From an uncultured Clostridia bacterium (lineage in GTDB: Bacteria; Bacillota; Clostridia; Christensenellales; Aristaeellaceae), in the NCBI GenBank assembly GCA_934621505.1, contig CAKTUU010000025.1, positions 1-33,206 of the forward strand: 33,206 nucleotides of DNA, given 5' to 3'. Shown here piece after piece: positions 1-8,981 of the stretch; positions within the stretch are counted from its first letter, which is position 1; every line of letters begins with the position of its first letter. The notes beneath the pieces were generated by a model that saw nothing but the letters and a program-made list of their open reading frames with translations, did no database searches and had not been told where the DNA came from. The position numbers and the translations under genes were made by a program.

Positions 1-164
1 ACTTCATTCTACCAGAGCCTGCAAGCTATGTCTTCTTTTATGCTCTTTCCAATTTGCGCAACTTATTGTACATTATCGTACATTATCAACCGCTCAAATC
101 CGGCAATCTGAGCAGAAATATAAAAAACGCGCCGGCAAAGCTGGTGATTCCCTTTTTCCAATCA

Positions 165-201
165 TAAAACGCACACCTGCCGGTCAAAGGACAGATGTGC
201 G
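165..201 (-). terminator. Rho-independent terminator of the LRR-BRCT gene
   Basis: A 10-bp stem with one G-U pair (170-179 with 192-201) has a 12-nt loop and is followed on the minus strand by TTTT and then ATG. It lies about 60 nt past the stop of the leucine-rich-repeat gene. The remaining bases 1-164 show no supportable gene; a perfect 10-bp tandem repeat lies at 68-87. Confidence 0.7.
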
Positions 202-259
202 TCAGGATTATATTCAGTTTCGTGCAGTTTTCTGTAAAGAACTGCATTGTCCGCAGCCG

Positions 260-1909
260 TTATTCCCGAACGGTTCTGCCGATCATTTCATTGAACTGTT
301 TCTCGGTGATGCACGTGACCCCCAGCAGAAGAGCCTCTATACTCTTTGTCGAGCCGGAATTTGGCGTGTTCGTGATGAGGTAGTCTACCTTCTGTACAAA
401 CATTTCGGTCAGCGTTGCGCCGCAAGTCGCCAGACATTCCCTCAGCTCGTCGTGGCTGGTAAAGGTCTTAAGCTTGCCGGCGACAGCGAACGTCTTGCCC
501 CTAAGCACTTCCGGCTTTTCAGTATCGAAAACGAATTTGGCTACGTTGGTATCGCGCTTTTCTTTTTTCATCTTTGCTTTGGCCTTGTCTTTTTCAGGAA
601 CGGAGCTGTTGCCGTATTCCAGCATCGCAGCGCTCAGCTCTGTATTGCCGCTTTCCAGCACAGCATTTGTCACCGTTTCCAGGTCTTTGGCGGTAATCAG
701 CTTTTCCCGGATCATCAGGTACAGCAGCGCGGGATGCTCAATGGCCATTCTGACCAGCATCGAGGCGTTTTCCTTAATGTACTTGGCATACTTCTTGCCG
801 CTTTCATCGGAGCAATCGCGGTTATCCTCAGCAAAACCAACAGCGGCGGCGGGACGAAACTTTGCGTTGATGGCAGAAATATCTGGGATATGAATGGTAA
901 TGGGCGTTTCCGTCTCAGGCAAAATTGTTTGCAATTGTTTGGCGAAAGTAGAAGGGCATGTGAACTCTTTCAGATTCGTACATTCAAATGGGCGCTTCCC
1001 GACGAAAGTGACGGAGTCGGGAATGGTTATACTCGTCAGTTTTTTGCATCCGGAGAACGCCCCATCCCCGATGGAAGTGACAGAGTCGGGAATTATTATA
1101 CTCGTCAGGCTTTCACACCCATCGAACGCCTGCTCCCCGATGGAAGTGACGGAGTCGGGAATCGTTATACTCGTCAGGCTTTTGCACCATCGGAACGCCC
1201 GCCCCCCGATGGAAGTGACGGACTCGGGAATGGTTATACTCGTCAGTTTTTTGCACCCACTGAACGCACCATCCCCGATGGAAGTGACGGAATTGGAAAT
1301 TATTATATTCGTCAGTTTTTTGCACCCACTGAATGCCTCGCCCCCGATAGAAGTGATCATACTGGGAATTTCCACTTTTGCTGCCTTACCTTCATAACTA
1401 TAAAGAACGTCACGAACAATAACCAGTCCAGTTTGATCGGCTATCCCTTTACAACCCCGGAACGCCATATCCCCGATGAAAGTGACGGAATCAGGAATCA
1501 TTATACTCGTCAGGCTGGTGCACTCACCGAACGCCAAATACCCGATGGAAGTGACGGAGTCAGGAATCGTTATACTTGTTAGGCTCATGCACTCGGAGAA
1601 CGCCTCGTCCCCGATGGAAGTGAGGAAGTTGGGCATCGTTATACTCGTCAGGCTTTCGCAACCGCAGAACGCCATATTTCCGATAGAAGTGACGGAGTCA
1701 GGAATTGTTATACTCGTCAGGCTGATGCAATCGTAGAACGCCTGCTCCCCGATAGAAGTGACGGAGTCGGGAATTGTTATACTCGTCAGGCTGGTACAAT
1801 CGTAGAACGCCTCCTTCCCGATGGAAGTGACGGAGTCGGGAATCGTTACATTGCTGCAACCTCCACGATACTTCACCAGTACGCCATTTTTAATCTGAAA
1901 TTCACTCAT
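260..1909 (-). CDS. BspA-type leucine-rich-repeat protein with C-terminal BRCT domain
   Basis: 549 aa. Residues 25-319 are twelve LRR_5/BspA-type units of about 23 residues (pattern SVTSIGxxAFxxCxSLTSI), with unit 6 enlarged by about 20 residues. A helical middle follows (about 340-430), then a Lys-rich linker, and residues 465-549 read as a BRCT domain (GKTFAVAGKL, then LxxCGA, VDYLI, KSIEALLLG). BRCT domains bind DNA ends or phosphopeptides; bacterial ones are best known from NAD-dependent DNA ligase. There is no signal peptide or membrane segment, so the protein should be cytoplasmic, unlike surface BspA proteins. The ATG start has AAGGA 8 nt upstream. The gene follows the wreck of a VWA-like gene, which suggests a formerly larger operon. 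Target and function are unknown. The repeats and BRCT are clear; any role is inference. Confidence 0.88.
   Translation of the reverse strand: MSEFQIKNGVLVKYRGGCSNVTIPDSVTSIGKEAFYDCTSLTSITIPDSVTSIGEQAFYDCISLTSITIPDSVTSIGNMAFCGCESLTSITMPNFLTSIGDEAFSECMSLTSITIPDSVTSIGYLAFGECTSLTSIMIPDSVTFIGDMAFRGCKGIADQTGLVIVRDVLYSYEGKAAKVEIPSMITSIGGEAFSGCKKLTNIIISNSVTSIGDGAFSGCKKLTSITIPESVTSIGGRAFRWCKSLTSITIPDSVTSIGEQAFDGCESLTSIIIPDSVTSIGDGAFSGCKKLTSITIPDSVTFVGKRPFECTNLKEFTCPSTFAKQLQTILPETETPITIHIPDISAINAKFRPAAAVGFAEDNRDCSDESGKKYAKYIKENASMLVRMAIEHPALLYLMIREKLITAKDLETVTNAVLESGNTELSAAMLEYGNSSVPEKDKAKAKMKKEKRDTNVAKFVFDTEKPEVLRGKTFAVAGKLKTFTSHDELRECLATCGATLTEMFVQKVDYLITNTPNSGSTKSIEALLLGVTCITEKQFNEMIGRTVRE
953..1837 (-). 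repeat. In-gene tandem repeats of about 69 bp encoding LRR units
   Basis: Twelve tandem units (69 bp each, except an enlarged unit 6 and a shortened unit 12) code for the leucine-rich repeats. Several neighbouring units are nearly identical at the DNA level, not only at the protein level, so the array probably changes unit number by recombination. The phase stays in frame throughout, with no stop. Confidence 0.85.
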
Positions 1910-1935
1910 TTTACTTTTCCTTCTGCTTCTTTATT

Positions 1936-2034
1936 TTATTTTTTCAAATCCTCAATTACGGTGGAATCAAACATATTATACTGCTGGACGCTTTCGTTTC
2001 AGTCTTTTAACAGCGTCATGTCGGATATTTTCAT
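1936..2034 (-). pseudogene. Short degenerate reading frame between VWA remnant and LRR gene
   Basis: An ATG at 2034 overlaps the TGA of the upstream VWA remnant (ATGA), the arrangement of a coupled operon gene. The frame reads MKISDMTLLKD, stops at TGA (1999-2001), continues as NESVQQYNMFDSTVIEDLKK, and stops at TAA (1936-1938). It may be a small gene with one nonsense mutation, or a leftover N-terminus of a larger gene. I do not recognise the family. Confidence 0.35.
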
Positions 2035-2799
2035 GGTTTCATCTCCTTCATTTCCTCTTTTGTCAGCACAAGCTTCATTGCCCATGCGGGCACTTCAGGA
2101 AGCTCGTATCCCTCCTCCACAAACACAAATGCCGTTTTATAGGGCAGCATCTGCTCCGGGAAGACGCCTTGACCATCCGTGAAATAGATCCGTCCCTTTA
2201 GGTTGACAAACTCTTTCGCCTGCAGCCTTTCATTCGCGCGCTGAAACACCGGTCGAAAGTCCGTGCCGCCCATCCCTTCATCTTTTGCAGACGATGGTCA
2301 AATTCCTCCTGTGAGGCGATTTTCACATTCTCTTGAATTACTGCTTCACACTGGATGATGTGAACATTGATCCGGCTGAAAAAGCTCTCCGTGCTTTGAG
2401 GAATGCTGTAGGTCTTTTGCAAAAACGCCTGCACCTGTTCGCCCTGCACTGACCCGGAGGTATCAATGGCAATAACAAACTCACGGATCGATTTACATCC
2501 TTTTATTCCAGCCTCTCAATCTGCGGCATCTGTTTTTCAGGAAACAGCTTCATGCCGTAGGTGTAGAACACATAGTCGAACTCATCCTCGTTGATGCGCA
2601 TGACCTCGCCCATCACCGCGAATTTTTTCAGAAGGGCTGCATAGTCATGCTTTTCACGATTAACGGTGCACAGGTTTTGCATCATGCTGGCCGCCGCGTC
2701 GCCCCACCGCTTGCTGAAGGTATCCAAGTCCATCTGAATGCCTTCTCCAATCCACCAATAGCTCCTGCTGCGCAACCGCGGCGGTTTTGTCCGTAGCAA
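2031..2799 (-). pseudogene. Frameshifted VWA-like (DUF2201) protein remnant
   Basis: Three successive pieces in three different frames together read as the C-terminal part of a VWA-like DUF2201 protein. The first (ending at TAA 2503-2505) contains DLDTFSKRWGDAAASMMQNL and DEFDYVFYTYGMKLF. The second contains REFVIAIDTSGSV, the MIDAS metal-binding DxSGS motif. The third contains GGTDFRPVF, YFTDGQGVFP and VPAWAMKLVL. The frame changes fall near 2495 and 2275. An N-terminal half is missing and only noise lies upstream to about 2980. DUF2201 proteins usually work with a MoxR-type AAA ATPase, which is absent here. At least two frameshifts, one stop and the truncation make function very unlikely, unless the sequence has assembly errors. 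Confidence 0.75.
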
Positions 2800-2979
2800 G
2801 GCGTAGCGTTTTCAATAATAAAAAAGAGCAGAGATGAAAGGAGGGCTTTAGCGATTCGTTTTCATGTTCTGCACGGCGGCTGTAAGGAAGGACTGTTCGA
2901 GCATGTTGCGAAGTCCGAGTATATGCGCCTATGGCAAGCTTTTTTGACGGCATGGCAAACGTCATGCCGCCTTTTTTCA

Positions 2980-3348
2980 TCATTCCGCCCCATAGGTGCA
3001 AAACGCGCCAATATCCAAATCCGCAATATTCATGACGCTCACGTTTCCCTGCAAATCCTCATACAGGTACATCAGCGCGTATCCGGGTTCGGCGTCCGGA
3101 TAGACGACCGTTGCCTGGCACAAAAAGCAATGATTGGTTCCCGCCACCACCTGACTGCCCAGATAGGCCACAGGCACATAGTCAACGCCTGTTAATCCTT
3201 CCGTTCCTTTTTCAAAAACAGCCATGACCTCGTCCGTTATGGACGGGTCGGCGGCCGGAGTCCAGCCGCCAACCTTTTCTTCGGCGGCAGCCACGCCAGC
3301 CAGCAACAGACAAAACGCCAACAGTACAGCAAACTTTTTCACTTTCAT
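2980..3348 (-). CDS. Secreted small protein with cystatin-like QVVAG motif
   Basis: 122 aa from the ATG at 3348, with GAGGG just upstream; an upstream in-frame extension lacks a signal sequence and was not used. Residues 1-21 are a signal peptide (KVKK, then FAVLLAFCLLLAGVAAA) without a lipobox cysteine. The mature part begins VGGW and carries SQVVAGTN at residues 65-72. This matches the cystatin hallmark: an N-terminal Gly followed by a QxVxG loop that plugs papain-type proteases. The second cystatin hairpin (PW) is not evident. Cysteines lie at 74, 77 and 117. It could be an exported cysteine-protease inhibitor or just share the fold. It stands alone, between two pseudogenes. Confidence 0.7.
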   Translation of the reverse strand: MKVKKFAVLLAFCLLLAGVAAAEEKVGGWTPAADPSITDEVMAVFEKGTEGLTGVDYVPVAYLGSQVVAGTNHCFLCQATVVYPDAEPGYALMYLYEDLQGNVSVMNIADLDIGAFCTYGAE

Positions 3349-3430
3349 TTCCCTCTTTCTTACGGATGTTTTTCCCTCATTGGGGAACACAAGAAGAAAC
3401 GAGTCAGGCGGCAAAAAGTTCCACCCTTTT

Positions 3431-3757
3431 TTAAATGCCCCTGATGGCTGACGCGTCCAGCAGATTCACCGTCTGAAATTGTCCATGATAAAACACGGTC
3501 CAATTATTGAAAACGCAGGGCAACGCCTTGGCCTGCTCCAGCCTTTGGTATGTATAGGGACATTGCAGGTCGTAATAGACGGTTCATTCCGGCTGAGCGA
3601 TGGTCATCCGTTTGGCGCTTTCCGCAAAGCGGGAAACAGTTCCGGCAAAGGAAAGCGCCAGCCATTGCCGTTTGGCCTCCACGCCCGGGTGGGGCTTTTT
3701 CGACCGGATCATGCACCGTCACCAGATGATCCGGGGTCAGGGTAAAAAATCCACCAT
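3431..3757 (-). pseudogene. Remnant of GNAT acetyltransferase with YoaP-like C-terminal domain
   Basis: Pieces read as a shrunken acetyltransferase of the GNAT plus YoaP-like type. FFTLTPDHLVTVHDP (about 3705-3750) resembles the N-terminus of that family. After a frame change, a second piece (from about 3691) includes QWLALSFAGTVSRFAESAKR; it is cut by a TGA near 3593 and resumes as TVYYDLQCPYTYQ. It then joins directly to LPCVFNNWTVFYHGQFQTVN and ends at TAA 3431-3433. Most of the catalytic domain and part of the YoaP domain are deleted. The family match is from memory of its conserved blocks, so only the disrupted state is certain. Confidence 0.55.
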
Positions 3758-3778
3758 GGCCTGCCTTCCTCATTTCAT

Positions 3779-3810
3779 CAAAACAGCGGCATGGCAAAAA
3801 CCATACCGCT
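3779..3810 (-). terminator. Terminator of the ftsA-ftsZ / dcw operon
   Basis: A 10-bp stem with one G-U pair (3785-3794 with 3801-3810), T-rich loop, followed on the minus strand by GTTTTG. It starts 10 nt after the ftsZ stop codon. Confidence 0.75.
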
Positions 3811-3819
3811 ATTGGGGTT

Positions 3820-5316
<1,497 letters not shown>

Positions 5317-5367
5317 AGTGCATCCCCCTACTTTCTATCTTGCTTCCGTCGCAGCCCGTTTGGCAGG

Positions 5368-6561
5368 TCAGCTGCCCAGCAGGCTTCTGAAAAAGTCCTT
5401 AATCACGCCGGACGGCCCGCTGGCGGGCGCGTTGCGTGCCTCGATGGTGTCAATGATCAGATCCATCAGGCCCATCGCGCTTGCGTAAATGGGGCTGGAC
5501 AGCTTGATGGTGCGCTTGACCGTATCGCGCACGGGCTTTTCCAGCTTGGCCGCCAGGTAATCCCTGCCGCCCCGGTTCAGGCTCAGGCCGCCGCCGGTCA
5601 GGTAGATGGTGGACCAGTTGCCCAGCTTGATGCCGCTTTCGTCAATGCAGTCCTTAATCATTTCGGCAATTTCATCCACCCGCGGCTCCAGCACCTGGGC
5701 AACCTCCTCCTGGGAGAAGGTCTTGCTCTTTACAGCGTCGCCATCGGATACTGTATAGGATTGCGAAATTGTAGAAATTCCATACACATATTCCCGCTTG
5801 ATCTGCTCCGCGCTTTCCAGCGGAATGCTCAGGCCCTCGGCAATATCCGCCGCGATATGGCCGCCGCCCACAGGCAGCGTTTTCTGGAAGATGACGGCGT
5901 CGCCCTCCACGGCCATCACGTCGGTGCAAAGATAGCCGATATCGATCAGCAGTGCCGTGCGGTCGCGGTCCTCCTCCAGCAGGTACAGCATGGCTTCGCC
6001 GGTGGAGCTGGAGAAAAAGCCGCTGACGGTAATATTCATATCCCGCAGGCGGGCCATGACATCATCCAAAAAGAAGGTATCGGCCACCACAAAGCTGACC
6101 AGCGCCTTCAGCTCGGTGCCCTTCAGGCCCACAGGCTCCAGCGTTTTTTTGCCGCCGTCCACCATAAACCAGGCGGGGCTGCGGTGCACCACCACGCCGC
6201 GCACAGGGGACAGCTGCTTGTCCGCCTCGGCAAAAATCTTTTCCACATGGCGGGCGGTTACCCGCGGGTCCGCTCCCTGAATGGTTACGCTGGTTTCCAC
6301 CGCATACACGCGGGTAAACTCGCCGGGCACGCCCACGTTGATTTCCCGGATTTTGCGTTTGGACTGGGTTTCCGCCTCGGTAATGGATTTTTGAATGGCC
6401 TCGTTCAGCAGCATGGTATTGTTCCATTCGCCTTCCAGAAAGCCGTCGTAAGCGGAAATGCCCGCGCCAATGATATCGCAGCGCTGCGTTCCGCTGGTTT
6501 CGGCAACCAGCGTAACAATCTTGCATGTGCCAAAATCAATAGCCGCAATCGTTGATTTCAT
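5368..6561 (-). CDS. ftsA: Cell division protein FtsA
   Basis: 397 aa actin-like ATPase that tethers FtsZ filaments to the membrane. The nucleotide-binding start AAIDFGTCKIVTLVAE is present, followed by an SHS2-like insertion (GVPGEFTRVYAVE region), a second phosphate loop (LLIDIGYLCTDV) and an adenosine motif (IYLTGGGLSLNRG). The C-terminus GVIKDFFRSLLGS forms a short amphipathic helix of the membrane-targeting kind. The ATG at 6561 is chosen because AAAGG lies 5 nt upstream; an in-frame ATG nine codons earlier has no such site. The sequence is divergent for FtsA, but the place directly before ftsZ and the C-terminal helix support the call. Confidence 0.93.
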   Translation of the reverse strand: MKSTIAAIDFGTCKIVTLVAETSGTQRCDIIGAGISAYDGFLEGEWNNTMLLNEAIQKSITEAETQSKRKIREINVGVPGEFTRVYAVETSVTIQGADPRVTARHVEKIFAEADKQLSPVRGVVVHRSPAWFMVDGGKKTLEPVGLKGTELKALVSFVVADTFFLDDVMARLRDMNITVSGFFSSSTGEAMLYLLEEDRDRTALLIDIGYLCTDVMAVEGDAVIFQKTLPVGGGHIAADIAEGLSIPLESAEQIKREYVYGISTISQSYTVSDGDAVKSKTFSQEEVAQVLEPRVDEIAEMIKDCIDESGIKLGNWSTIYLTGGGLSLNRGGRDYLAAKLEKPVRDTVKRTIKLSSPIYASAMGLMDLIIDTIEARNAPASGPSGVIKDFFRSLLGS

Positions 6562-6668
6562 ACAAACCTTTCCCCTGTTCATCAGCAATCAGCCGCCCAC
6601 GGCAGTGCCGGGCGGCAGGATGAGCGCGCACACATAGCAAATGCAAAGCACCCAACGTACCATTATTT

Positions 6669-6697
6669 ATTGTAACCGTTTTGCCATAAAAGAGCAA
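6669..6697 (-). promoter_or_regulatory. Internal promoter for ftsA-ftsZ
   Basis: TTGCTC (6692-6697), 17 nt, TACAAT (6669-6674) on the minus strand, in the 187-nt gap between ftsQ and ftsA. It would give a leader of about 100 nt. A separate promoter lets FtsA/FtsZ levels be set apart from the wall-synthesis genes. A weak GC-poor hairpin precedes it, but I do not call it a terminator. Confidence 0.65.
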
Positions 6698-6748
6698 GCA
6701 TATTCCTGCTTTTTTTTCATGTTTTTGAGAATTCTTTTGTAACGATTT

Positions 6749-7648
6749 CTATTTTTCCGGCATAAACTTGGCGTCCTCGGGCAGGGTCACGTCCAGAACG
6801 CCGCTGCATTTGCCAAGCTGCCGCAAATAGGCCATGTAGGTGCGCACCGCGCCGATTTTGGCCCGCATGTAATCAGCGTTGCCCATGCGCACGGTAATGC
6901 CCTCCCGGGTAATCAGGTAAATATCCTCCGGATCCGCCAGGTTGATCTCCGAAACCTGGTCGCCGTAAAGCTGCTGTTCCAATTCATACATGATTTTGCA
7001 ATAAGCGTCCAGCTGGTTTTGGGACCGAACCATCAGCTTTTGCCCTACATAAATATTGCTGGCGCGAAAGCCGGTTACCACCGGCAACCCCTCCGGCAGG
7101 TCGGACCCGCTTTGCTGCTGCATCACCATGCCCTCGCCGTCCAGCAGGTACAACACCCCCAGCCACTGCATGGCCGCCACGGTTTTGCGTTCCTCAATGT
7201 ACAGGTAGATGGTGCCCGGGTATTCCTTTTGCATGCCTTTGAAAATAATGGTATGGTCCTTACTGATGGCCCTGGCCACATCCTGTTCCTCAATGCCCAG
7301 CATGTTGCGCCCCTGCACCAGCCCGCTGGCCGCCACCACCTGCTGGGGCGTTTTGGTTTCATTGCCAATCACATAAACCGTTTTCAGCCTGAAAAACTTT
7401 TCCTGCACCACCACAACGGTCACCGTTAAAATGGCCAGCACAACCAGAAACTTGAAAAAGCCCTCGGTCTTGCGCCTGCACCGGCGGGCCTTGGCCGCCT
7501 GCACCGTCATGGGCTTTTCCGTCTCCGGGCCAGGAGACGCCTGTGGCTCCTGGCCGTCCGGCTGATGCACATAGTCGTAGGTATATTCCCCATATGCCTG
7601 AAATTGCTCCCGCTGTTCCTCAGGCAGCTTTCTGATACGCTTGCTCAT
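6749..7648 (-). CDS. ftsQ: Cell division protein FtsQ/DivIB
   Basis: 300 aa bitopic membrane protein of the FtsQ-FtsL-FtsB (DivIB-FtsL-DivIC) complex that activates the septal synthase. Residues 1-60 are cytoplasmic and basic at the end (KARRCRRK). A single transmembrane segment spans about 64-83 (FFKFLVVLAILTVTVVVV). A POTRA domain follows at about 86-155 (LKTVYVIGNETKTPQQVVAASGL, then KEYPGTIYLYIEERKTVA), then the beta domain. The ATG at 7648 overlaps the murA stop as ATGA, with GGGGGAAG upstream, so translation is coupled to murA. An upstream in-frame extension was rejected. Confidence 0.92.
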   Translation of the reverse strand: MSKRIRKLPEEQREQFQAYGEYTYDYVHQPDGQEPQASPGPETEKPMTVQAAKARRCRRKTEGFFKFLVVLAILTVTVVVVQEKFFRLKTVYVIGNETKTPQQVVAASGLVQGRNMLGIEEQDVARAISKDHTIIFKGMQKEYPGTIYLYIEERKTVAAMQWLGVLYLLDGEGMVMQQQSGSDLPEGLPVVTGFRASNIYVGQKLMVRSQNQLDAYCKIMYELEQQLYGDQVSEINLADPEDIYLITREGITVRMGNADYMRAKIGAVRTYMAYLRQLGKCSGVLDVTLPEDAKFMPEK

Positions 7649-8913
7649 GTATCTTCCCCCTTTTGCACCCGCCGTACATCGGCCCCCAAAGCGCACAGCA
7701 TCGTTTCCAGATGATCATATCCCCGGTCGATCAGCTCCGCGCGCTCCACCACCGTTTCGCCCTGGGCGCGCAGTCCCGCCAGCGTCAGGGCCGCGCCTCC
7801 CCGCAGGTCCCGGGCCTCCACACGGGCGCCATACAGCCTCTCCACCCCGTTAATCACGGCTGTGCGGCCGTTGACCAGCACATGGGCCCCCATCCGGTTC
7901 AGGTCGCCCACATGGGTAAAGCGGTTCTCAAACACATTCTCCACCACCACGGATGTTCCTGCCGCCACGGTTGCCAGCGCCAGCATCTGCACCTGCATAT
8001 CCGTTGGGAAGCCCGGGTGAGGCTGGGTTTGCAGCATCTGAAACGCCTTCAGCCTCTCCGGGGCCGTCAGGGCGACGCTGTCCGCCTTTTCCAGAATCAC
8101 GCAGCCCATTTCCCGCAGCTTGGAAAAAACAGCGCCCATGGCGTCGCAGGGCACGTTGCGCAGCCGCACCGAACCGCCGGTTATGGCTGCCGCGGCCAGC
8201 AGGGTTCCCGCTACGATGCGGTCCGGCATGGGCCGGTATACCGCCCCATGAAGGCGCTTCACGCCCTCCACGGCAATGGTTTGCGTGCCCGCGCCGCTGA
8301 CGCGCGCGCCCATGGCGCACATAAACTGCTGCAGGTCCTGAATTTCCGGCTCCCGGGCCACATTGTGCAGCAGCGTCCGGCCCGGCAGCAGGGCGGCGGC
8401 CATCATCACGTTTTCGGTCGCGCCGACGCTGGGGTAATCAAAATGCACAACTCCAGGCCGCATGTCGCGCCCATCGCAATAAATCATGCCGCCTTCTTCC
8501 CGTATGTCCACCCCCAGGCTTCTAAGCCCGCTGAGATGCAAATCAATAGGCCGCAGGCCAATTTCGCACCCGCCGGGAAAGGTGACCGTGGCCTTGCGGA
8601 AACGGGCCAAAATGGGCCCCAGCATAAAAATGGAGGAACGGATTTTCTTGGACAGGCCGTCCGGCATTTCATACCGGGTCAGCCCCAAAGGGTCAATCTC
8701 CATTCCGCCGTTTTGCCAGGAGGTACGGCAGCCCAGGGTTTCCAAAATATCCGCCATATAGCGTATATCGCTTAATTGAGGGCAGTCCGTTAAAAATGTG
8801 CGCTCCTCCGTTAAAATGGAAGCCGCCATGATGGCCAAAATGGCGTTTTTGGCGCTATGTACCGTCCATTCCCCTTTCAGGCGCTTGCCGCCCGTAATCT
8901 TTAAGGCGTCCAT
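7645..8913 (-). CDS. murA: UDP-N-acetylglucosamine 1-carboxyvinyltransferase (MurA)
   Basis: 422 aa cytosolic enzyme that transfers enolpyruvate from PEP to UDP-GlcNAc, the first committed step of peptidoglycan synthesis. Lys22 in SAKNAILA and the catalytic, fosfomycin-target Cys116 in PGGCEIGLRPIDLH are both present. Length is typical. The ATG at 8913 has a strong GGAGGTGG 4 nt upstream. It sits 68 nt after ftsW and overlaps ftsQ by 4 nt (ATGA). Gram-positive bacteria often have two murA genes; which paralogue this is cannot be told from the window. A hairpin ends at its Shine-Dalgarno. Confidence 0.96.
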   Translation of the reverse strand: MDALKITGGKRLKGEWTVHSAKNAILAIMAASILTEERTFLTDCPQLSDIRYMADILETLGCRTSWQNGGMEIDPLGLTRYEMPDGLSKKIRSSIFMLGPILARFRKATVTFPGGCEIGLRPIDLHLSGLRSLGVDIREEGGMIYCDGRDMRPGVVHFDYPSVGATENVMMAAALLPGRTLLHNVAREPEIQDLQQFMCAMGARVSGAGTQTIAVEGVKRLHGAVYRPMPDRIVAGTLLAAAAITGGSVRLRNVPCDAMGAVFSKLREMGCVILEKADSVALTAPERLKAFQMLQTQPHPGFPTDMQVQMLALATVAAGTSVVVENVFENRFTHVGDLNRMGAHVLVNGRTAVINGVERLYGARVEARDLRGGAALTLAGLRAQGETVVERAELIDRGYDHLETMLCALGADVRRVQKGEDT

Positions 8914-8923
8914 CTTTCCACCT

Positions 8924-8956
8924 CCGTCATGCAGTCCATGCACCATCCTATGACGG
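8924..8956 (-). promoter_or_regulatory. Hairpin reaching the murA ribosome binding site
   Basis: Perfect 7-bp arms CCGTCAT/ATGACGG (8950-8956 with 8924-8930) on the minus strand, with a 19-nt loop. The 3' arm ends in the first GG of the murA GGAGGTGG site. It has no T-run, so it is not a terminator, and it covers the site only partly. A regulatory role is inference. Confidence 0.35.
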
Positions 8957-8981
8957 CGTTGACGAAGTGTGAAAAAGAAGG

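Noticed and set aside
197..1582. Plus-strand frame with regular repeats of about 23 residues opposite the LRR gene
   Set aside because: The regularity comes from the 69-bp LRR repeats read on the wrong strand; the minus strand gives a real LRR-BRCT protein.
953..1837. Regular tandem repeats considered as a CRISPR array
   Set aside because: There are no unique spacers; the units are contiguous, in frame and coding, and no cas genes are present.
2660..3001. Minus-strand open frame of 113 codons upstream of the VWA remnant
   Set aside because: No domain, overlaps the remnant in another frame, no convincing ribosome site.
3504..3797. 97-codon minus-strand frame after ftsZ
   Set aside because: Only its first part resembles a protein family; the conserved blocks continue in another frame, so it is part of the acetyltransferase pseudogene.
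6675..6748. Terminator between ftsQ and ftsA
   Set aside because: The best stem is only 5 bp with a G-U pair; the promoter reading of this gap is much stronger.
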